This document shows positions 24,788 through 31,603 of a DNA stretch of 40,820 bases, in pieces (the first letter of the stretch is position 1; the number at the start of each line of letters is the position of its first letter). A program made the translations under genes and the position numbers. Under the pieces are notes generated by a model. It ran no database searches. It saw nothing but the letters and a program-made list of their open reading frames with translations, and was not told the origin of the DNA. The stretch lies in the NCBI GenBank assembly GCA_046331705.1, contig JAXLQJ010000063.1, forward strand, positions 1-40,820, written 5' to 3'. Source of the stretch: JADJOY01 sp046331705 [NCBI: bacterium]. Lineage in GTDB: Bacteria > JADJOY01.

Positions 24788-25969
24788 CTATCGCTTGAGG
24801 ACGGTGGCGGTGCCGTTGCCGCCGAGACCGAGCGTCTGCGCGAGGCCGAGCTTGGCATTCGGCACCTGACGCGCGCCCGCCTCGCCGCGGAGCTGCCAGC
24901 CGAGCTCGCAGATCTGGAAGATGCCCTGCGCGGTGGTGGCCTCGCCGAAGGACAGGAAGCCGCCGCTCGGATTGATCGGCAGCTTTCCGGTGGGCATGGT
25001 CTCGCCGCTCTCCATCAGGCGCTCGGCCTCGCCGGGCGCGCACAGGCCCCAATCCTCGGGAAACGCGAGCTCGTAGTAGACCGTGTTGTCCTGCAGCTCG
25101 ACGAAATCCAGGTCCTTGGGGCCGACGTGTGCCGCGGCGAGCGCCTTCTCGACCGCCAGGGCCGCCTCGCTGTGATACGCGCGTCCCGACTTGGGCGCCG
25201 CGCAGGCGAGACCGCGCGGGATGCCGTCGTCGAAGCGCGCGGTGGCGACGGCGCTCGCCGCCACCCACACCGGCTGCGTGGTGTGCTTGCGCGCGAACTC
25301 CGCCGAGCAAAGCAGCACCGCGGCCGCGCCATCGCTGACCGGGCAGATCTCGAACAAGCGCAGCGGGTAGCTCACCATCGCGCTCGACATCACCTTCTCC
25401 AGGGTGAACTCGTCGCGAAAGCGTGCGTTGGGGTTGTGGACGGAGAGTTTGTGCGCCTTGACCGCGATCTTCGCGAGCTGCTCCTCGGTGGTGCCGAACT
25501 CCGCCATCCGCCGACGACAGAGCAGCGCCCAGAACGCGGGTCCGGGCATGCCGATCATGCGCTGGCGCACGAACTCGGGATCGGTCTTCTCCTCGTTGCC
25601 GGAGGTCTGGATGAAGCCTTTCGGCATCTTCTCGCCGCCGACGACGAGCACCACGTCGTGGGCGCCGCTCGCGACCAGCGTCCAGCCGATGTTGAAGGCG
25701 TTGGCGCCCGCCGCGCAGCCGGCCGAGAGGTTGTAGACCGGGATGCCGGTCGAACCCATGTCCTCGACGACGTCGTTGCCGTTGAGCCCCCAGCCCTTGC
25801 CGCCGGAGAACCGGGAGCTGGCGGCGGCCACCGCTCGCACCTCGCGCCAGGCGACACCGGCGTCGGCGAGCGCCTTCTCGACGGCGAAACGGCAAAGCTC
25901 GCCGACGGATCTGTCGTTGAACTTGCCCCAGGGATGGAGGCCGAAGCCGATCGCGGCGACGTCACGCAT
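24788..25969 (-). CDS. Thiolase-superfamily protein (SCP-x / lipid-transfer type), non-canonical active site
   Basis: 393 aa. The ATG at 25969 has AGGAG 6 bases upstream. NLSAGCAAGANAFNIG carries Cys85 at the nucleophile position, and QICEL (about residue 354) keeps the second Cys position of SCP-x thiolases. But the segment that normally contains GHPxGATG reads SGGFLSFGEATTAQG (about 335-349), so the His is replaced. The usual E-x-HDCF site reads ELQDNTVYYE (281-290). It lies 11 bases downstream of a DUF35 gene, the pairing known from steroid side-chain aldolases (Ltp2 with a DUF35 partner) and from other CoA-ester condensing or cleaving complexes. I infer C-C bond cleavage or formation on an acyl-CoA, perhaps by a retro-aldol route; plain beta-ketothiolase activity looks less likely. 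Confidence 0.88.
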   Translation of the reverse strand: MRDVAAIGFGLHPWGKFNDRSVGELCRFAVEKALADAGVAWREVRAVAAASSRFSGGKGWGLNGNDVVEDMGSTGIPVYNLSAGCAAGANAFNIGWTLVASGAHDVVLVVGGEKMPKGFIQTSGNEEKTDPEFVRQRMIGMPGPAFWALLCRRRMAEFGTTEEQLAKIAVKAHKLSVHNPNARFRDEFTLEKVMSSAMVSYPLRLFEICPVSDGAAAVLLCSAEFARKHTTQPVWVAASAVATARFDDGIPRGLACAAPKSGRAYHSEAALAVEKALAAAHVGPKDLDFVELQDNTVYYELAFPEDWGLCAPGEAERLMESGETMPTGKLPINPSGGFLSFGEATTAQGIFQICELGWQLRGEAGARQVPNAKLGLAQTLGLGGNGTATVLKR

Positions 25970-25980
25970 CGCAAGCTCCT

Positions 25981-26409
25981 TCAGACGACGGGGCGGTACT
26001 TCCAGGTGAGGACGGAGGTGCCGTCCTTGTCGCGGTAGAGCTCGTCGATCACCAGGCGCACGTCGCAACCGATCGCGAGCGAGTGGGGATCGTCGGTCGC
26101 GATCTGCGTCAGAACGCGCAGCCCGTCGCTGGTGTCGACCACACCCATGGCGTAGGGCTTGTAGGGCTCGTTGTATTTCGACGGTGGAGGCGGCGGATAG
26201 TTCTGGATCGCGACGCTCCAGAGCTTGCCTTGGGCGCCGAGATGGGCGTCCTCGATCTTCGAGCCCGCGCAGTCGGGGTTGTGGCAGAGCGGCGAGCGCG
26301 GGAAATAGGCGGTGTCACAGGTTGCGCAGCGCGAGCCCAGCAACCGCGGACCTTCGGCGGTGTCGACGAAGAATCCGTCGAGCCCGTGGACGGTCTTGGC
26401 ATCGCTCAT
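25981..26409 (-). CDS. DUF35 OB-fold protein with zinc ribbon
   Basis: 142 aa. The zinc ribbon is LLGSRCATCDTAYFPRSPLC followed by HNPDC (Cys28, Cys31, Cys42 and Cys47, approximately). The OB-fold part has GKLWSVAIQNYPPPPP, PYAMGVVDTSDGLRVLTQI and GCDVRLVIDELYRDKDG. Such proteins bind thiolase-superfamily enzymes and are needed for their folding or for placing the acyl-CoA. It sits directly before the thiolase gene and 4 bases after etfA in the operon, which supports a thiolase-DUF35 complex. On its own it has no known catalytic residues. Start ATG at 26409. Confidence 0.9.
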   Translation of the reverse strand: MSDAKTVHGLDGFFVDTAEGPRLLGSRCATCDTAYFPRSPLCHNPDCAGSKIEDAHLGAQGKLWSVAIQNYPPPPPSKYNEPYKPYAMGVVDTSDGLRVLTQIATDDPHSLAIGCDVRLVIDELYRDKDGTSVLTWKYRPVV

Positions 26410-26413
26410 CGAT

Positions 26414-27394
26414 TCACCCGCCTTTCGCGGCCTTGGTGAGCTCGCCCAGGATCGCGACGCAATCGCCCACCACGCCGTAGCGGGCGTAGCGGAAGATCGC
26501 CGCGTCCTTGTCGGTGTTGATCGCGGCGATGGTCTTGGCGGCGGAGCAACCGGCCATGTGCTGGCTCGCGCCCGAGATGCCGGCGGCGAGGTAGAGCGCC
26601 GGTCGGGTGATCCGGCCGGTGAGGCCGACCTGGCGCGACGAGTCGACCCAGCCGTCGTCGACGATGGGGCGCGATGCGCCAGCCATGCCGCCGAGCGCCG
26701 CGGCCAGCTCTTCCACGAGCTTGTAGTTCTCTTTCTTGCCGAGGCCGCGCCCGCCCGAGACGATGATCTGCGCTTCCTCGAGCCGCTGGCCTTGGACGGT
26801 GGGGCGCTCGACGACCTTCACGCGTTCGGTGACGCCACTCAGATCGACGGCGATGGCGCGAGTCACAGGCGCCGCTCCCGCTCTAGCGGGTGGGGCGATC
26901 GAGACCGCGTTCGCCGTGACCGACACCACGCGCGTGCCGCCGCCCTGGAACTCGTACACCACGCGGGTGTCGCCGCCGTAGGCCGAGGCGGTGATCGCGA
27001 GCTTGCCGCCCGTGACGTCGGCATCGACGGCATTGCTCACCACCGCGCCGCCGAGGCGACCGGCGAGGCGGGGCGCCACCACACGGCTGTCGAAACCCTG
27101 CACGACCAGCAGCGCTGCAGGCGACTCCGCGCCGCAGTACTGGGCGAGCGCTTCGACGTACACGTCCGCCGAGAACGACGCGAGCTTCGCGTCCTCGATC
27201 CGGTCCAGGCTCGCGACCCCGAAGCGAGCCGCGACGGCGCTCGCGTGGCCACCGGGATCCGCGAGAGCCAGCCAGTGAAGCGGCGCGCCCAGGCCCGCAG
27301 CGGCCTTGGACGCGACGGTGAGGAGCTCTTCGGCGTCGACGGCGAGGCCGTTGACCGCCGGACCCCAGGTGCATGCGACGACAGCGTTGGACAT
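26414..27394 (-). CDS. etfA: Electron transfer flavoprotein alpha subunit
   Basis: 326 aa. Of two in-frame ATGs (27400 and 27394), the second is chosen since GGAG lies 8 bases upstream of it and only 2 from the first. The C-terminal FAD domain is diagnostic: VSGGRGLGKKENYKLVEEL, ASRPIVDDGWVDSSRQVGLTG, YLAAGISGASQHMAGC and IAAINTDKDAAIFRYARYGVVGD. The N-terminal half has the alpha/beta fold that pairs with EtfB. It accepts electrons from acyl-CoA dehydrogenases and passes them to a membrane quinone reductase. It directly follows etfB (31 bp) in a beta-alpha order and precedes DUF35 and thiolase genes. A pathway-specific ETF is likely. Confidence 0.95.
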   Translation of the reverse strand: MSNAVVACTWGPAVNGLAVDAEELLTVASKAAAGLGAPLHWLALADPGGHASAVAARFGVASLDRIEDAKLASFSADVYVEALAQYCGAESPAALLVVQGFDSRVVAPRLAGRLGGAVVSNAVDADVTGGKLAITASAYGGDTRVVYEFQGGGTRVVSVTANAVSIAPPARAGAAPVTRAIAVDLSGVTERVKVVERPTVQGQRLEEAQIIVSGGRGLGKKENYKLVEELAAALGGMAGASRPIVDDGWVDSSRQVGLTGRITRPALYLAAGISGASQHMAGCSAAKTIAAINTDKDAAIFRYARYGVVGDCVAILGELTKAAKGG

Positions 27395-27425
27395 GGTCAT
27401 GTCTCCGATCGAAGCGAGCGGTCGC

Positions 27426-28232
27426 TCAGGCGATGGCGCCGTCGGCGCGCAGACGCGCGAGCAGCGCTTGGGCCAGCTCGGCTGGCGACCCCCCGGACAG
27501 GAACTCGCACTGGCCCTGGACCGTGGGCACGAATTGCTTGGTGAGCACCACTCGCGGCGCCAGCTCGCCGGCGCCGAGCCCCAGCGTCTCGGGCGTGAAG
27601 GCTGCCGGTTTCATCTTGCGCGCCTTGATGGTCTGCGCGGTGGTGGGGTAGCGCGGCGTGCCGAGCTCGTTCGAGATGGTGACGATGCAGGGCAGGGCGA
27701 CCTCGACGACCTCGTCGCCGTCGGGAGTCACGCGGGTCACGCGCACGGCCTTGTCGCCGCTCATGGCGATGGCACGCGCGACGGTGACGACCGGCATGCC
27801 GAGCCGCTCGCCGAGCAACGCGGGCACGACACCCTGATCGTCGTCGGATGCCTGGCGCCCGCAGAGGATCAGGTCCGCGCCGCCGGTCTTGGTGACGTAT
27901 GCCGCGAGCAGCTTGGCGACCGCCGTCAGGTCGAGGGCCGCCGGATCGACCTGGACGTGAGCCGTCTCGTCGGCGCCGAGAGCCGCCGCCTGGCGCAGGA
28001 TGCTCGCGGGGTCGGTCCCGGCCGACACCACCGCGAGCTTCGCCGCGACACCGCCGTCACGCAGCCGCAGCGCCGCTTCGATCGCTTGCTCGTCGTACGC
28101 GTTCATGAGCCGTGGAATGGCGGACTGCGTGAGCGTCTTGCCATCCGCGCCGATCTGCAGGCCGCCCGCGAGGGCGTAGTTGTTCACGGCATCGGGATCG
28201 AGGACTTCCTTGGCACACACGACGATTCGCAC
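27426..28232 (-). CDS. etfB: Electron transfer flavoprotein beta subunit
   Basis: 268 aa, beginning with GTG at 28232 after an AGGAG about 10 bases upstream. RIVVCAKEVLDPDA, LMNAYDEQAIEAALRLRDGG, VVSAGTDPASILRQAAALGADETAHV and the AMP-binding style LILCGRQASDDDQGVVPALLGERLG are typical of EtfB. PRYPTTAQTIKARKMKP near residue 200 is the recognition-loop side region. It forms the heterodimer with the adjacent EtfA. A 110-bp gap upstream separates it from the 101-aa gene and may hold a second promoter of the operon. Confidence 0.95.
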   Translation of the reverse strand: MRIVVCAKEVLDPDAVNNYALAGGLQIGADGKTLTQSAIPRLMNAYDEQAIEAALRLRDGGVAAKLAVVSAGTDPASILRQAAALGADETAHVQVDPAALDLTAVAKLLAAYVTKTGGADLILCGRQASDDDQGVVPALLGERLGMPVVTVARAIAMSGDKAVRVTRVTPDGDEVVEVALPCIVTISNELGTPRYPTTAQTIKARKMKPAAFTPETLGLGAGELAPRVVLTKQFVPTVQGQCEFLSGGSPAELAQALLARLRADGAIA

Positions 28233-28342
28233 GGGTTGGATCTCCTAGGATTCGTGGAGGGCCGCCGGTCGCTGGCTGGCCGGCCGATCGGTCGGGGCAT
28301 CGTTGCGCCGGTGCCGCGCCACGGGAACGACGGCCTTGCGGG

Positions 28343-28648
28343 TCACGGTCGCCCCGGAACGCGGTTGGGCTCGTCGACCAGGAAGACGCTGCCCGATTCG
28401 CACCACACGCATTCGTCGGCGTAGTTGTCCGGCTTTCGCTTGAGGTCGCGGAGCAAATACCAGCGCCACGGCGGATCGCCGTGGTCGACGTAGTCGCCGC
28501 TCAGCGTTCCCGAGAACTCCTGGCGCCCCGCGTAGCGCGTTCCCAGGATCGGGCCGCCGCCGTCGCATTCGGCGCGCTTGCCGGCGACGCTCGCGTCGAA
28601 GCCGGGCACGGCCGCATACGTCGGTTGCTGCGACTCGGTCACGGTCAC
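28343..28648 (-). CDS. Small unknown protein coupled to the nitronate monooxygenase-like gene
   Basis: 101 aa. The GTG start at 28648 overlaps the TGA of the upstream gene (GTGA), a strong sign of translational coupling. The sequence is soluble and acidic, with a CVWCES motif near residue 80 and one more Cys near residue 28. Aromatic-rich PPWRWYLLRDLKRKPDNY precedes the CxxC. I do not recognise a family. The Cys pair might bind metal or be redox-active, but two more ligands would be needed for a rubredoxin-like site. A role next to the flavin enzyme is inferred only from coupling. A ribosome-binding site would lie inside the upstream gene. Confidence 0.6.
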   Translation of the reverse strand: MTVTESQQPTYAAVPGFDASVAGKRAECDGGGPILGTRYAGRQEFSGTLSGDYVDHGDPPWRWYLLRDLKRKPDNYADECVWCESGSVFLVDEPNRVPGRP

Positions 28649-29745
28649 TCGTCGCCGCCGGTGAGGTTCTCGAAGGTCGTGAGCGCCTCGTCGACGACGT
28701 CCATGACGATCTGGCGCGCCGGCTTCATGGCCGTCACGAAGCTCACGCCCTGGCCGGCCGCCTCCGTCATGAGGTCACCGCGGCGGTTGTCGTTGGCGCC
28801 CTGGATGTAGGGCGAGCTGAGGAGCATCTGATAGGGGGCCGGCAGCGGGGCGGGGGCCTCGGGCTTCTTCCACTCGGTGGTCCATGGGCACTTGAGCACG
28901 CGCATCGTCATGCCGGAGATCGACTTCGAGAAGTCGGTGTCCTCGGCGCTCGAGGCGATCAGCCGCTCCTTGATGATCATGTCGACGTCGCTCTCGCGCG
29001 ACGCCAGCCAGAGCGTGCCGGTCCACACGCCTGCGGCGCCCAGGCAGAGCGCGGCGGCCAGGTGACGGCCCGTGGTCACACCACCAGCCGCGATGACGGG
29101 ACGACCCTGGGCGACCGAGACGACCTCGGGCACGATGCTGAAGGTGCCCATCTCGCCAGTGTGGCCCGCGGCGTCGAAGCCCTGGGCGATGATGCCGTCG
29201 ACACCCGCTTCGATCTCACGCTTGGCCTGACGAGTCTTGCCGATCAGCCCGAACACCTTGATGCCGCGGGCATGAGCGGCATCGAGGATGAACGCCGGGT
29301 TGCCGAGGCCTGAGCAGAGCAGCGGCACTCGCTCTTCCAGCAGCACCTCGAGCTGGGCGCGCGCCATCTGCTGATTGAGCCCGCCCCATTGGTGAAGCGC
29401 CTCTTTGCCCTTGGGCGCCGGCACGTCGTACTTCTCGTGGATCATCTTCGCGTAGGCGCGGTGGCCGTCGGGGATCTTCGACTGGAGCTCGTCCAGACCG
29501 CCCGCGGGCGGCACCGACGCCGGCAGGACGAGATCCACGCCGAAGGGCTTGGAACCGATGCGATCGCGAATCCACTTGATGTCGGCCGAGATCTCGTCGG
29601 GCGTGTGCATCGCCTCGCCGAGCACCGAGAAGCCGCCGGCGTTGGTGACCGCGACCACCACGTCCTTGCAGTGGGTGAAGGCGATGATCGGGTACTCGAT
29701 CCCGAACATCTCGCAGAACGGGGTGTGGAGCGGATTCTTCGCCAT
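28645..29745 (-). CDS. Nitronate monooxygenase / 2-nitropropane dioxygenase-like flavoprotein
   Basis: 366 aa. The ATG at 29745 has GGAGAG about 7 bases upstream. The TIM-barrel FMN marks are PIIAFTHCKDVVVAVTNAGGFSVLG at the start, DGIIAQGFDAAGHTGEMGTF (His in the active-site loop), RPVIAAGGVTTGRHLAAALCLGAAGVWTGTLWLAS (phosphate-binding glycines), and a C-terminal helical part. The family includes nitronate oxidases, enoyl-ACP reductases of the FabK kind and uncharacterised members common in lipid-degrading actinobacteria and proteobacteria. I infer an FMN-dependent oxidation or reduction in the same pathway as the ETF and thiolase genes. It leads the leftward operon and is divergent from the P450 gene, with 119 bp between starts. 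Confidence 0.88.
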   Translation of the reverse strand: MAKNPLHTPFCEMFGIEYPIIAFTHCKDVVVAVTNAGGFSVLGEAMHTPDEISADIKWIRDRIGSKPFGVDLVLPASVPPAGGLDELQSKIPDGHRAYAKMIHEKYDVPAPKGKEALHQWGGLNQQMARAQLEVLLEERVPLLCSGLGNPAFILDAAHARGIKVFGLIGKTRQAKREIEAGVDGIIAQGFDAAGHTGEMGTFSIVPEVVSVAQGRPVIAAGGVTTGRHLAAALCLGAAGVWTGTLWLASRESDVDMIIKERLIASSAEDTDFSKSISGMTMRVLKCPWTTEWKKPEAPAPLPAPYQMLLSSPYIQGANDNRRGDLMTEAAGQGVSFVTAMKPARQIVMDVVDEALTTFENLTGGDE

Positions 29746-29864
29746 CGGAGCTCTCTCCGGCCGGGAACGCGTTCCAGCGGAACTTCGGGTGGAGGAACGA
29801 AAAGCGCCTGATTTTGGGTACGAACGCGAGGTGAGGTCGAACCGGTTTCCTTCCAAAATGAAAC
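29746..29864. promoter_or_regulatory. Divergent promoter region with two palindromes
   Basis: The gap between the nitronate monooxygenase-like gene and the P450 gene is less GC-rich than its surroundings. It holds a perfect 12-base palindrome, GGAACGCGTTCC (29764-29775), about 18 bases from the leftward start. A perfect 8-base palindrome, AACCGGTT (29840-29847), lies about 17 bases from the rightward start. Such symmetry fits TetR-type or similar repressors, but no regulator gene is nearby. Confidence 0.45.
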
Positions 29865-31097
29865 ATGTTCTACTTGGCGCGTCAAGGCGTCAACGGCCCG
29901 GAATCACGGCGTTCGGGGGCTCAAGCGTTGCTCGACTTCGATCCCTTCGATGCGGCCGTCGTCGCGGACCCGTACCCCTGGTACGCGCGCCTGCGCGAGG
30001 AGGCGCCGCTCTATCACGTCGCCCGGCGCGGCTACTGGGTGCTGACGCGCTACGCCGACGTGCGCGAGGCGTTTCGCGACCACCAGACGTACTCCTCGGC
30101 GCGGGGCAACTCACCGGAGCCCGGCTTCCAGCCGGGTTTGATCGCCACGGATCCGCCCAAGCACACCCGCTTGCGCCGCATCGTCCAGGCGGTCTTCACG
30201 CGCCGCGCGATCGAAGAGGCCTGGGGGGCGCGGATCCGCGCGATCTGCGAGGAGCTGATTCGGCCCTTGCTCGATGGCGCCCCGTTCGACGCGTTCCGAA
30301 GTCTCACGCTGCCGCTGCCCGTCCAGGTCATCGTGGAGATGCTCGGCATCCCGGACGGCGACCTCGCCCAGTTCAAGCGCTGGTCCGATCTGATGGTCGA
30401 GGGCGTCAGCCAGCACCTCGATGCCGAGGTCGAGCGGCGCACCGCCGAGTCGTTCAAGGCGCTCAACGACTACTTCCACGCGAAGGTGCGCGAGCGGCGC
30501 ACGGGCCTCGGCGCGGACCTGATCACGCGCGTGGCCCAGGCCGGCGAGGGCGAGGCGCTCACGGACAAGGAAGCCGCCCACTTCTGCATCCTGCTCTTGA
30601 TCGCCGGCAACGAGACCACCACGAACCTTCTGGGCAATGCGCTCCTGGCGCTGATGGCCAACCCGGCGGAGCTCGTGAAGCTGCGCGCGCGGCGCGAGGA
30701 GCTTCTGCCGGGCGCGGTGGAAGAGATGCTGCGCTTCGGGCCGCCCTCGAAATGCTTCTTCCGCGAGACCACGCGACCGATCGAGCTTCATGGCCAGACC
30801 ATCCCCGCGAATGCGCGGGTGATGCTCACCATCGCCGCCGGCAACCGCGACCCGCGGGTCTTCGCCGAGCCGGACCGGTTCCTCGTGGACCGCGTCTGCG
30901 ACAACGACCATCTCTCGTTCGGCAGCGGCATCCACCATTGCCTGGGCTCGATGCTCGCGCGCCTCGAGACACTCACGTTCTTCGACGTGCTGCTCGCACG
31001 CGCGCGCGACCTGGTGCCCGCGGGCGAAGCGCGAATCGTCCAAAATCCCATCGTCCGCGGGCCCGATCGGCTGCCGATGCGCCTGGTGGCGGCCTAG
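29865..31097 (+). CDS. Cytochrome P450
   Basis: 410 aa, standard soluble bacterial P450 length. I-helix AGNETTTNLLGNALLALM has the oxygen-activating Thr. EEMLRF gives the K-helix ExxR. The haem loop is LSFGSGIHHCLGSMLARLE with the cysteine ligand. ATDPPKHTRLRRIVQAVF is the C-helix region. No membrane anchor is present. The start ATG at 29865 lacks a clear ribosome site. It lies at an AACATGTT palindrome, so the true start could be slightly different. The enzyme would hydroxylate a hydrophobic substrate with electrons from a ferredoxin or similar partner that is not coded here. It leads the rightward arm of the lipid-oxidation island, 70 bp before a CMD-family gene. Confidence 0.93.
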   Translation: MFYLARQGVNGPESRRSGAQALLDFDPFDAAVVADPYPWYARLREEAPLYHVARRGYWVLTRYADVREAFRDHQTYSSARGNSPEPGFQPGLIATDPPKHTRLRRIVQAVFTRRAIEEAWGARIRAICEELIRPLLDGAPFDAFRSLTLPLPVQVIVEMLGIPDGDLAQFKRWSDLMVEGVSQHLDAEVERRTAESFKALNDYFHAKVRERRTGLGADLITRVAQAGEGEALTDKEAAHFCILLLIAGNETTTNLLGNALLALMANPAELVKLRARREELLPGAVEEMLRFGPPSKCFFRETTRPIELHGQTIPANARVMLTIAAGNRDPRVFAEPDRFLVDRVCDNDHLSFGSGIHHCLGSMLARLETLTFFDVLLARARDLVPAGEARIVQNPIVRGPDRLPMRLVAA

Positions 31098-31167
31098 CGC
31101 TCGCCCCGCGCAGGCATCCGTGACGCCGACGGCCCGCCGCCGCACGCCGGCGAGGAGAGGAGCGCTC

Positions 31168-31536
31168 ATGCCGTCCGAGAAGTTCGAGAAGGGTGCGCGG
31201 GTCTTCGAGGAAGTCATCGGCTTTCGCCCGCCCGAGCAGGGTCCGGCTTTTCTCAGGATCACCGTCGAGAACCTGTTCGCGGACGTGTGGGCTCGAGAAG
31301 GACTCTCGATCCGCGATCGGCGCTTGATCACGCTCACGATCCTGGCGATGCAGATGAAGGAAGAGTCGCTCGCCCTCCACCTGCGCCAAGCGCTCAAGAA
31401 GGACCTGACGAAGAAGGAGCTGTCGGAGCTGATGATCCACGTCGCCCATTACGCCGGCTGGCCGGTGGGACAGTTCGGTTTCGACACCCTGATGGCGAGC
31501 CTGGCCGAGCGCGAGAAGGAAGCGGCGGGCGGCTAG
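31168..31536 (+). CDS. Carboxymuconolactone-decarboxylase (CMD/AhpD-fold) family protein
   Basis: 122 aa. The ATG at 31168 follows a strong GAGGAGAGGAG. The all-helical CMD core is recognised in LFADVWAREGLSIRDRRLITLTILAMQ and ELSELMIHVAHYAGWPVGQFGFDTLM. The ExxCxxH site of AhpD-type peroxidase partners is absent: the segment reads KEESLALHL with no Cys. It therefore resembles gamma-CMD-like members of unknown reaction rather than AhpD. It stands between the P450 and the EtfD-like gene. The role is unclear; a lactone or ring-related step is a guess. Confidence 0.82.
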   Translation: MPSEKFEKGARVFEEVIGFRPPEQGPAFLRITVENLFADVWAREGLSIRDRRLITLTILAMQMKEESLALHLRQALKKDLTKKELSELMIHVAHYAGWPVGQFGFDTLMASLAEREKEAAGG

Positions 31537-31603
31537 GCGAGCGGCGCGCACGCGGGCACCGAGCATCCAGGCACCGAGCATCCTCACGAACGAGACGAGA
31601 ACG

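Noticed and set aside
24788-25969. Ordinary acetyl-CoA acetyltransferase
   Set aside because: The GHP and HDCF motifs are altered and a DUF35 partner is coded next to it, so the usual beta-ketothiolase label would overstate what the sequence shows.
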